NCBI RefSeq assembly: GCF_964340395.1 | Contig: NC_135560.1 | Coordinates: 14,240,098-14,304,097 of the forward strand | DNA: 64,000 bases | Reading direction: 5' to 3' | DNA from: Glandiceps talaboti | Taxonomy: Eukaryota; Hemichordata; Enteropneusta; Spengelidae | Shown: piece after piece, positions 10,817 to 22,300 of the stretch | Layout of the letters: the number at the start of each line of letters is the position of its first letter | Position numbering within the stretch: the stretch's first letter is position 1 | Program-made: the position numbers and the translations under genes | The notes under the pieces: generated by a model | The model's input: only the letters and a program-made list of their open reading frames with translations | Database searches by the model: none | Told to the model about the DNA's origin: nothing

Positions 10817-12745
10817 TTATAATTTGGCTTTTGTCATAGACAACACATTCCAATCCACTGGTGATACATGGCCGTATGGTTGTTGGATATTGCAGGCGAA
10901 ATCAGTTGATATTATGGAACCAGATTCAGAACGTCTTACTAAATTACGGTGATGATGTTGACATCTTTGAAGGCACTCGTCAATTGTATAATCTATGGTT
11001 GGCATACTACCACCACCATATGGGTCTTGGTCTTCGTCATGTAAACTGTCACCTAATAATGACAAATTTGGTTGAATTATATCTCAGTGGTGAGTAAATA
11101 AAATAAAATAAAATAAAATATATAATGTCATTACTCTTTTACTTATTCATTTTCACACCATCTGTTTCAGGAAAAGTCCAGTCAAATTTATTTCAGACTT
11201 CAGGCACTTGTACGCTTTACTGCTATCAACTTCAATATGGTTTTAGAGATAAAATAGCACGTTGGTAAATTATTCAACTTTGAAAGCTTGTAAAAAGATT
11301 GCCTACTGCCATTGGCATGTGTTCAGCCATTTTGGATTTTCCCTGCATGGATTTATGGGATAATTTCTGATATCTCATTTATCACAATCTCATTGTCTTG
11401 ACACTCTTTGTTGTCAAGACAAAGGTATTTTGGTAAATGAGATGTCATGATAGAGTAAACACTGAATGTGTTTGAACTGGTATGGTGGTGGACATATTAT
11501 GCAAATTTGCTATCAGATCAGAGATGTCACCTAACTGTGAGTGTAATTACATCACAGTTCAATTATAGTTTATAGGAACATATTACAACAGTAGGTTTAG
11601 TTTTTGTCTCTCTCTTAGTTTTGGCTATGGCTTAATTTTCAATATTAATCAAAATATGTACAACTCGTAACATCAAAGTAAAGCATTTTCTGTATGTACC
11701 ACAATCGTTTATAGCATCTATGTCAAGTGTAAAAGTATAATGTTTCATTTGCTATTAATTGACCACATTAGAAAGGCCACATGCTAGGCTTGCAAATAAA
11801 TGAATTGAAACAGTTCACTTTTACACTTGCAATGAATGCTACAAACAAGTGTAGCACATAGAGAAAATGCTTTACTTCAGTGTTACCTGTTGTAATATGA
11901 ATGCTATAAATGAGTGTAGCATGCACAGAAAGTGCTTTACTTCAGTGTTACCTGTTGTAATATGAATGCTATAAATGAGTGTAGCACATAGAGAAAGTGC
12001 TTTACTTCAGTGTTACCTGTTGTAATATGAATGCTATAAATGAGTGTAGCACATAGAGAAAGTGCTTTACTTCAGTGTTACCTGTTGTAATATGAATGCT
12101 ATAAATAAGTGTAGCACACAGAGAAAATGCTTTACTTCAGTGTTACCTGTTGTAATATGAATGCTATAAATGAGTGTAGCACATAGAGAAAGTGCTTTAT
12201 TTCAGTGTTACTAGTTGTAATATGAATGCTATAAATGAGTGATTGTGGTATGTAGAGAAAGTGCTTTACTTCAGTGTTACTTATTGTAATACTGTACCGT
12301 ACCTGGTAGCGAACTGATGATGCCATCCTTTGCTGCTACAATTTGAGGTAAATATCTCAGCATACCCATCTTGCCTCTTTCTCGATTAAATCGACACAGA
12401 TCGGTGATCTGATTGAAGTTCAGAATACGAAGTGTTTCATATGATTGGGGTGGTGCCAAAGCTATCTTACCAGACTTGTTCAGTTCGATTGCTCTGTATG
12501 GGTTCAACCACTATTAAGAAAAATAGAAATAAAAACAAAACGTTCATATTAAAATGAAATGTCATTTTTCATTGCCATATGGAGAACAACTCTATAGTTA
12601 TTCACAAGTATTTCAAATACGACTTTCAAGAACACAGCCAGCAATGTCCACTCTTTGAAAACTATATACATGTAATACTAGCTGTACTACTCAATGTCCC
12701 CTATGGTACAGTTTCAATTAGTGTTAGGTAGATTTGTACTTGTGA

Positions 12746-12790
<45 letters not shown>

Positions 12791-12969
12791 TATGTATGTA
12801 TGTATGTATGTATGTATGTATGTATGTATGTATGTACATGTATGTACATGTATGTATGTATGTATGTATGTATGTATGTATGTATGTACACTCAATAGCT
12901 CCATTTGTAACTGTCAGTCGAAATGTAACGCCCACGCCGGAGTACAAGTATGTATGTATGTATGTACAC

Positions 12970-13000
<31 letters not shown>

Positions 13001-13891
13001 TGTATGTATGTATGTATGTATGTATGTATGTATGTATGTATGTATGTGCTAGTGTTTGATAATGTTCAGCGTATACTACCATGTAAGATGTTAGCTTTGT
13101 CAGGAGCCAAATGAAGAAATCATAGGTTTCACAACTTCATTTACCTCTGATTTGACAACCTCTGTATTGTCTGGTGTCATCTCTGGTCCTGGTATCTGGT
13201 CCAGACAACATAGATAGAAAGCTGTGTCGTACCTCTTACGTTCATGTACTGGAGTTAACCAATTGCTCCACTCAGACAAGGCCCAAACATTTGGAACACA
13301 CTGTAGCAGACGACACAAATTAATAAACTGAGATGCGTCGTCATGGACACGCTTTCTCCACTCTCTCAATTTATCTCGACCAATCTGTTTAACACAGCGC
13401 CTTATGTCACTCCACTTTGCGACGTCTTCATACACGGTTGATTGATTTGGTTTGACTAGAAGAAGGCCAGCCTCTTCAAACGCCTCTCGTATTGCACAAA
13501 TTCTGAAAGCCACCTCGTTTGGAGTCCCAGTGGCTCTTTCGGTGGCAAATATCGGGGGTCGTTTGCCATCGATGTCTTGGAGGGCTTTCAGGGCATCAGG
13601 TGTTCCAGCTTGTTTGAAAAGCTGTAACCATTCCGTGGAAAGGTCGGCATTGTCGAGGGCACCACCCGGATATACGTACCTGTCTGGGAAGAAACTGCTT
13701 TTGCTATGTCTTTTCAACATAAGCAAGTTGTAGTTTATCTCTTTGGCGCGTCCGTGTAAATGCTGGTTTGGAGACCTCGCAGCTATAATTACCGTTGCAG
13801 CATCTTTCCAGGGTTTAGATCCAGGAGCCTTTGCCATTGTGGTGACTGTTCGGACAAGTCGCAGGATCCCGGGTTGCAAATATGGGTGCAT
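10817..13891 (-). CDS. NUDT19: NUDT19 copy 3, Nudix hydrolase with PTS1-like AKL end
   Basis: Three exons: 13145-13891, 12303-12510 and 10817-11052, all in phase, giving about 396 residues from the MHPYLQPG start. An in-frame ATG at 13918 would add nine residues. The MAKAPG start at 13837 is the one closest to human length. The Nudix box REAFEEAG and the YPGG element are intact. Exon 3 encodes the GD-x-LHDED block and the QQPYGHVSP block near the C-terminus, as in the other copies. The last residues are TKAKL, a good type 1 peroxisomal signal, which matches the known peroxisomal site of NUDT19. Intron 1 (12511-13144) carries AC and ATGT arrays. Intron 2 (11053-12302) carries a 65-bp minisatellite against exon 2. 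This is the best candidate for the fully working copy. Confidence 0.92.
11868..12290 (-). repeat. 65-bp minisatellite in NUDT19 copy 3 intron 2
   Basis: The word TTTACTTCAG (TTTATTTCAG in the unit at 12196) recurs at about 11871, 11936, 12001, 12066, 12131, 12196 and 12264, a 65-bp period with one 68. Units contain TGTTACCTGTTGTAATATG and ATGCTATAAATGAGTGTAGC. On the transcribed strand many units contain ACAGGTAACA, which resembles a splice donor. Copy 1 has a single related unit at about 76-135, so the array expanded within copy 3. Confidence 0.9.
12748..13048 (+). repeat. (AC)n and two (ATGT)n arrays in NUDT19 copy 3 intron 1
   Basis: (AC)n runs at 12748-12786, then (ATGT)n at 12789-12890 and 12949-13045 with a 58-bp unique spacer. 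Predicted 120-codon open frames on both strands are only repeat translation. Confidence 0.95.
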
Positions 13892-14186
13892 GAGTTCTAT
13901 TACACAATCAAAGTACAAAGTTCAAAGTGCAAAATACAACTCGATGTATGTCTGAAAGTTCTCGTGTCAAGGCACTTTGCAATATTGAGCGAGAGTCGGA
14001 GCCCGGGATCGGAGTCGAAGACGTCGAGACCTTTACTTGCCTTGTTGTAGACCTCCGACCACTAACTATTTTTAGTGGTCTGTGTAGACGTAGGGAGGCT
14101 ACATGACCTTATCTTATGGGGTCAGTGTGTCGAGGTCCACTATCTCATTATTTATTCGAATACATTGTTCGCACATGATGTTTGAG

Positions 14187-14572
14187 CATAGGGGGTTCAG
14201 CCTTAGTGAGTAATGTTTACGAAAACGAACAAACGAACAAACGAACAAACAAACAAACAAACAAACAAAATAAATAAATATTTAAAACAAAAACTATATA
14301 AATACTGGTAAACGTGAAGTAATTACAAATTAACATAAAAAATATTTCTATGCGACAAGATATGCTTTCCAATCATTCGTAAAACAGGCCGTGGTTTGCG
14401 ACGTTGTTTCCAATATGCGAAACACTAGTCTCGCTGCCAGACTCGAGACTATCGTCCTAGCGAAATACGTACTCTAAACAATTGTGACCATTTTACATAA
14501 TATAATATATGAAAACAGTTGTCGCATAGAAACATTGTTGATTTTGATTTGTAATTACCAGGTCGTTTGTAT

Positions 14573-14611
<39 letters not shown>

Positions 14612-14693
14612 TTTTATGTTGTTGTTGTTGTTGTTGTTTATTTTTGTTTGTTTGTTTTCGTAACCATTACTAACTAAGCCTGAGCTCCCTATA
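14187..14693. mobile_element. hAT-like MITE with 7-bp target duplication
   Basis: The direct repeat GTTTGAG flanks the element (14180-14186 and 14694-14700). The ends read CATAGGGGGTTCAG and, on the other strand, TATAGGGAGCTCAG. The arms pair for about 180 bp through GTTACGAAAAC, an AAAT-rich tract, GTAATTACAAAT and TTTCTATGCGACAA. The centre (14378-14403) contains a 26-mer that also occurs in reverse at 48373-48398. Its size, TIR and near-8-bp duplication suggest a hAT-derived MITE. Confidence 0.8.
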
Positions 14694-16354
14694 GTTTGAG
14701 ACCACTTTGATCTGACTGAGAATGCACTATTATGTAGTTTAGCTACCAAATATATCTGACTCCATACTGAAGTCAGAGCCTCCTCGGACTACCACAGCAC
14801 GACCCTGCACACTAGCTTTTTATAATCGTTATTTTATTTTGTAGATTCCATTTTTTATGCACAACAGTTGTGTCTTTTTACCAGTACACCGTAGTCTCTT
14901 TATTGTGATGTGATTAGGTGTTTTTTTTTTTGTAAACTTTTCTCTCAAGGACAAATCCACACCCTGGGCCCTTTAAAAGAGGGGTAAACATACTAACAAT
15001 AGTCTAGTCCCTATAAGGAATGATTACGATTTACACCTCCACTCACGGTTTTGAGACAACATTAGCATCCAGACAATATACTAATAAAGACCCAATTCTT
15101 TTACATTGTAATGTTAACTTCATGCTGTGAAAACTGTATGTATTAAATACAACAATTTAATAAGACTTAATTCACCTCAAAGTTTCATTTTTCTGAATAT
15201 ATACATTTGTAATGTATTTTTGTTATATCTAACTCAGTTTGTATTCTGTCATTAGTAATTAGACTCAATGAATTTAGCTTACTTTTGGTTGTGTACTTTT
15301 TAGTCATTGTACCTTTAACCCCACCCCCACCCCCACCCAGTTGATGTGTATGAAATGTATTAAGTACATTTTGTAATTAAAAATATAAAAAGTTTTATGA
15401 AAAGTGGCTCTACTGTCACCCACTCCCCTTGTCTGTGATTAGATATTCAAGTTACCCCCCTTCCCATCCTCCCTTTCCTTCCAGGAAAATACAAACTTAT
15501 ATCCAGACAAAGTTAAATACTTTACCATGCTTTACAGTTAGTTTGTACTCAACATCAAGTTCAGTCTGCTAAAATAAAGAGTATTTTAAAGAAAATTTTC
15601 TCAGACAATTTGTCAAGGAATGAGGAGAATTTATGACGAGAGGAGGGGGGTATTTCTGAGACAACTTGGTATAGCTACATAGATTTCCATACCTGTGCCA
15701 TAATTTGGGTGGAGTTCAACCTTGGTAAAAGTCCTGGGGAAATCAGGTAGATTTTTAGTGTCTTCAAACCCTTATAAAAAACATTGGATCATATACATAC
15801 GGCTAATACATCCATCCATCCATCCATACATACATACATACATACATACAGTTACATATAGTAGTTCACTACATATTATATACACACACAGATAGACAAA
15901 TTGAATATTTAAATGCATTTATTTTATTTATCATATCAAATCAAAAGTCCTACCTTTAGATCACATGGGTCTAATAACATCATTATAAATTTTGAGTTTC
16001 AATACTAATAATCATACATGTATATCTTTTCCGTAGATTCTCTTCTTTTGTACAATTGTCCTGTCTTCCCAAACAGTTTAATCTACGGGTAAAGCCTGCG
16101 GACCAGAACAGGTGAACCATTACTCAAAAGAAATTAGAACCCTTGGTCATGGTACAAGAACTATTTATTAAGTTACTGTTTCAGTTTTTATCTTACTAAG
16201 TTATGTCTCCACATGTACAGAAATCAGATCGAATTTATTTCCAATATATATTCATCCTTTCCAAAAATTTTGTCGTTTCTGCCAATTGGTAAATCAGATT
16301 TTTGAGTCTGTTAGGTCTAATAGGAGCAGCATAAATAACAGGTGTCGATGGCAA
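14694..16354. other. Spacer 3' of EFL1
   Basis: No gene seen. A copy of the AGGTAGATTTT dispersed repeat (family described at 55165-55898) lies in reverse at about 15637-15760. (ATCC)n/(ATAC)n follows at 15808-15850. TTTATT at 16164-16169 gives AATAAA on the minus strand, 186 nt past the EFL1 stop, and is the likely poly(A) signal. Confidence 0.5.
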
Positions 16355-19300
16355 TTATTTATTTTTTCCTAGCGTTCTTTGTTTCTCTGCATGCTCTACT
16401 ATCTTTTCTTCAACATGGAGACCTTTTCTTCTTCTGACACTGTCAACATATCTTCTAGCCTGGTTCTCTGAGTCAGCTTTCTCACCAAAGTGGAGCAACT
16501 CTTCATCTGTGGAAGGAACCCAGAACGGGTCGCTGGATACAACCTGTTGAAAAAGAAGTACATAATTATGATAATGAATAATACTATTTGCTGAAATTTA
16601 AGGTCTTTAAAAAGTCTAATCATTGACAATTTCCACTCAAAACACAGTCCAGTTTTTTCAAAATTTCAATATACGTATTATTTCATCTATAAATTAACAC
16701 AGGCAGGAGAAACAATCTAACAACTAGAAAATGAAAGTAATGACCCACCTACTATCATAGTAATCAGCCCAGGTCAATCTTACATATGACACACCACAGA
16801 CACACACACACACTGATACAGACACACAGACACACACATACATACACACATACTCAGATACATACATGCACACATACATGTGCACACACACACACATACA
16901 TTTTTCAACACTACTTGATCGCCTCATATACAATTCTGCTGTGCTCAAAACAGTACAATTACACAGACTTCATTTACCTCCCAGTGGCTGAAGAATAACT
17001 GCGGACTGGCCTGTCCACTGGTTCTCTTTCTGATGTCTTCAGCAAAACCAAAACTTTCAGCCACGGGTAGAAGTGCTTTCACCATAAACACAGCTGAGCC
17101 TTCTCTCATTTCTTCCTGTTGGACCCTTCCATTTCGTTTGTTTAGTACAGCATACATGCGACCTACAATCAAAATGCATAACTATTCAGATGACTACAAT
17201 ACATGAGTAGTGTTTTCCTTTTTCGAAACGGAACAAACAGACCAACCAAACAGTAATGATAACATTGTGCTCTGTGCTCGAGCTCTATTCAAACAGAGCA
17301 TTCTGAGGTACTGTACATGTAAGTTTTCAACATAAGGTGTTCTCATTGGTTCAGTGGGTTATTCAATGCGTGGGATTTGAACTGATTGATTTGTTATCAT
17401 TGTGTTGTTGTTGTTGTTGTTGTTGTTGTTGTAAATCTTAGTATAAATGTAAAATTTCTATTCATACAGTCAAAACATTAAATGAATCCCATATTTTCAC
17501 TAATGTCTTATTAATTAACATTATCAGGGGTGTACTACAATGGCCTTTGCTTCCAAAATGTACGTTCTCAATTAAAATGTATCTGTAATGTTCGAAATGG
17601 CTTACCAGAACTTCTTACGTTGAAAGCAAAACTGTTTGCTTTGCCTAACAACTTACCTAACACTTCAGCTGTAGCCTGTATATCACATTTATACATAGCA
17701 GCCATCAGTCTCTGAGGTTGTGTTTGAAATGAAACTCTGCAGCTTTCCTTGACAGTAGATATTACCTGTCCAGAAAATGGTCCATATCTGTCAGTAACTT
17801 CCATACTGACTTTTGGAATGGATTTAGTTTCATTTTGTTTGCCTTGTTGTTGTTGATGTCCATTTTCCACCGTGGAACCCCTCACTTCCCAACCTTCAAT
17901 AACAAAACAAACCCCCATCATGGGTTCCTCACACATAGGTCCGGCCAATGATGCCAGTTGAAAGCCACTAACAACACTGTTATCAAACTCTCTTAAACTA
18001 CATGACGTCCTATTAACACCTCTCTCCAGGCATTCCCAAATAGATGGTCTTTTATAGTCATCTATTCTGTTTAAGAGTATATTTGGTCCACATCGCCGGG
18101 GTCCAAAAGACCAAATTTGCTCCAAACTGTTCCTCCATCTCTTGCCAGCTTCTTGAAAGGCATTGCCTAAAGATTTTTTGAATTCAAGAAGTTTCTCAAG
18201 CATATTAGAAGTCAATCTGCTGTGATCAATCCTTCCCGAGACAAGACTTGCCGTGGCAACCCTGTCTAAAACTTTGATCAATTCCACACTGTTTTCTAGT
18301 AGTTCAGTGACTTGTTCAGGGAGTGGTATGGCACGTACAGACATTGTACACAGTCTGTTGGATGTCTGCATTTGAACCAATCCATCTTGCATTATTTCTG
18401 TATCATCATCTTTCAGGGAATCAAAATCTTTGACTAGTTGAACTTGATTCTCACAGTCTATCATTTCATTCACCATGTCTATTTTTGGAGGGGGTATGAT
18501 TGTTTCTCGGAATGGTACAATTGGGGCTGACACACTGATTTCAATTTTAGCAAACCTGAAAAAGAAAAAGAAAAATTTCAATTGTGTTTATCTGTACATC
18601 CTTTTAACCATTTGAACTGACCTTGTCTGGCAGGTTCAAAGACATGCAATTTGAATGAATGAATGAAAATTATTTTAGGATCATGTTAACACTACTCAAA
18701 AGCTATTTGATTGATACCCTTCAATTAGCAAAGGAATTTGATTGACACCTTTCAATTAACCAATCAACTTGATTGACACCTTTCAATTAGCAAAGCAAAC
18801 TGATTGAACAAGCACTTTGATTGACACATATTGATTATCTAAGGGGCCTTTCCAAAATTTGCCTTGGTGGCACTCTACTCCCTGTCTGTGTGTACCTTCG
18901 GGTATACATGGTATAGGTTACTTAGTTATTAATCATAGAGCACTGCTGCTTTCCTTGATGTCTGACCAATATGAACAACATCCCTAATTTACACTTCTAC
19001 AGAATACCAAGGAACAAAGCTCTTAAGAAACGGTACTATGAGGTAATGATACCCCCAATTTGAGCGAGGGCACTGTATTCTCAATTTCCTGTTTGCAGTC
19101 AGCAATGGCCTATTGACACTTCTTAATTGAGCAAACACTTTCATTGACATCTGTTACATATTCACAAATAATTTAATGACGAATACAATTATCAGAGTTT
19201 TTTAGAGTGTGTTTTTTCAGTTCTGTTCCAAACCATGTGGATGGGACTTTGAACTTCCTTTGAACGTCAAGTGCAACTATATAGTATTAACAATATCCAC

Positions 19301-22300
19301 AAAACAAACTTTACATACAAAAAATTAATATTTAGTTTCTAAGGCGTTAATGTGAATGTGAGATTATCAGTACAGACAAGTTACCTATCTCTAAGATCAT
19401 CCAGACACCTTTCAAGATGGACTTCTCCTGCTGCTATGACAACGTGTTCACCAGTTTCTTGAATCAGAGTTTCAACACTTGGATCAGCTTGATTCAGTAG
19501 TTTCAAACCCTTGACAAGGGACGGCATATCAGCTATACATGATGAGAATAAAACAATGGATAAAGAGAGAGTACAGTAAGTACTAGGTATACTGCATCAC
19601 TCAAAGGCCTGGGTTTCAGTCCTAGGTTCTTGCATTAGTGCTATCTTATCGGTGGAGCCGTAAGGGTTACATAGGATCATTTCTTTGTTCTGGGCCAACT
19701 TTCTCTATAGCATCGAAATTTTAAACCTAATCTGATCTGGGCCTTTACATCATTATAGGCGTTGCAACATCTCATTAACAGCCTTCCAAGATTACGGTTA
19801 AAATTGGGACTTGGAAAACTTCTTTGGAAGTGCTACAGAAAACGTTGGTCTGAAAAATTACTCTATCTAATCATTTATACAGCTACACTCTACTGATAAG
19901 ATAGTAGTATTCCAACACCATGGGATTCAAACATTGGGGTTTAAAGTGAGTTGATGAAAGCTAATGACAATGAAAATATTAAGTGCAACAGTGCTATCAC
20001 AGTCATGCATAGTAATGGAAAGTGTTTTGCAATGCAATGTTAGTTGGTAAACAAAACATGAATTGGTTTGGAGTCAATTTTCATCATATCAAGAATTCGC
20101 TTAAAAAATTACAAGAGGTGCTGATACCCTTGTTAGCTTGTTCAGGGAGAATACGGAGTGTTATTTAGCAAACTTTCACCTACCTGGATACTTGGGTTCA
20201 ACAGCAACTCTGACAACTGCTGCAGCTTCAAAATGTGTTAAACATTCACTTACCTGGATGTTTGGGTTCGACAGCAACTCTGACAATTGCTGCAGCTTCA
20301 AATGTGAGTTCAGTGAAAGCTGGACAGGATACTGTACTGGATGCTGTGGCTGATTTCAATACATGGTCTTCTAAACCAGCAATACCAAGGATATTACCAG
20401 CTGGGATTTCATCCATGTTTTCCAGTTCCTTGCCCATTAATAAATAGACCTCATCAATATCAGCCACCGAGATATGTTTGGAACCTTCCATCTTGTCAAC
20501 AGTTTCACCACTGATGGCTGATGCACCCTAAAAGTAGAATGAAATATTGAAGATCAGATAATGAACAGATAACTGTTTTTATCATGAATTATGATAAATG
20601 CAAGCCATTATACAAATATAGAATACTGATACATATGCCCACTATTGTATCAGACATTTGTGCCAAGTTTGATTGAAATCAGCACATGTATTTTAGAGGT
20701 ACAAGTAGACACGTATGGATAGACCCCAAAGTAGTCGTCCCGCTTGGCTTTGCCTGCTGGGGACTAAAAAATATAGAATGGCGATAAATTGGTACAACTA
20801 CAAGCAATAATTATCCATCTGATGCAACATCAGTGTCACCTAGAGCTTAAATGTGTTGACTAGTTCCTCACTTCTTGTTATACATTTGTTTCTGGACAAT
20901 TTCTAAAATTCTGCAACCCTATCAAAAACTGTGTTAAAAGTATTTGAAGATATTCTTACCTGTACAAGAGCTTTACTTGGGTCATGTTTTGGGCCGAGGA
21001 TTAACAATTTCTGTCCTTTCTTAACTGTACCACTAAATATTCTGGCAAAAGCAATGAATGATTCTCCAAAATCATCACTGCCATTTTCCTTTTTCGTTAC
21101 TTCACTGTCTGAATTGCTGGTTGTCATTTGTTGACCTGGTGAAGAAAAGACAGTGAATACTATATTTCTGATACAACCTACATGAGGTTACTCCTGAGTT
21201 ATTGGTATGACTTACTGGTACATTTCATGATATAAGGTAATGATGAACATGTGTATTACAATCTGTTTTAAAAATGATATGAATTATGAAATGACTCTTC
21301 AGACCCCAAATTTAAGAGAATACCAATATTTCCTGGAGTGGCGTTCCCCTTCAATGGTAGATATATCTGTACCTGTAGCCCCAACATCTTCACTTGTTTT
21401 TTGTTGATTGTCTTCTGTTGCTATGGCAGCTAGTTTCTCACTATGTCTTAGTCTTGCTTGTTCTCTTCTTTCTTGTATCTCCTCACGTGTTAGTGGTCTG
21501 AAAAAAAGAAACCAAAACATTGAAATTTAAAAAAATTGGCAGTACATTAAGGAGAAACTTTGAAAATCTGACACAACTTTCTTGAGAATCAAAATGGTAC
21601 AATAGTCAAACTTGATACTATTACGCTTAAGGGGCATTGCAACAGGAATGTTTAAACTTCACACTTTCCCATTTATTTGTCAAAATGTGCATCAGTCAGG
21701 AAGGAAAGGTGCAAAGATGATAATGCTGGTTAATTTCAATACTTGACTGTGAGGGTGCTATTTGTTGTGAAGGTATCAGAGGTTTATATAACCAACAAAT
21801 ATGCTGTCTTTGGTGCGTCAACTTTTGTATAAGAACAGAAGTAAAACATACCTTTGTCTGTTTTGGGGTAAAGCCTTGGCCTCAACAGTAAACATCTTTG
21901 AAATATAAATGATGGTGGGTTTCTCTGCGGATGCATCACAGGCCAGGAAATCTGAGAATCATAGGATGAAAAATAATTAAAACTTAACAGAAAAAAGCCT
22001 TTGTAGAAGACAAACTGGTTTGGTGCAGGGTAAAATGTGGGTTTTTTAAAGCACAAATATGGCCAAATTTTGCTTCAAGATATTACAGGTCAAGGTCGTG
22101 AAATTAAGAGATTTGCATACCAGTATGTTTCACATGCTAGAGAAAATCCAAGCAATAATTACAATATTATCGTCAAATGTTTGGCAAAAAAACCATGAGG
22201 ATAAACCAAATTTGGTTATTTGACCTAGAGGAAGACTTCCAAGGTCAATGGCTAAGATCTTAAAAGAAAATGAATATTTGATAATATGAGTGTAGGCACT

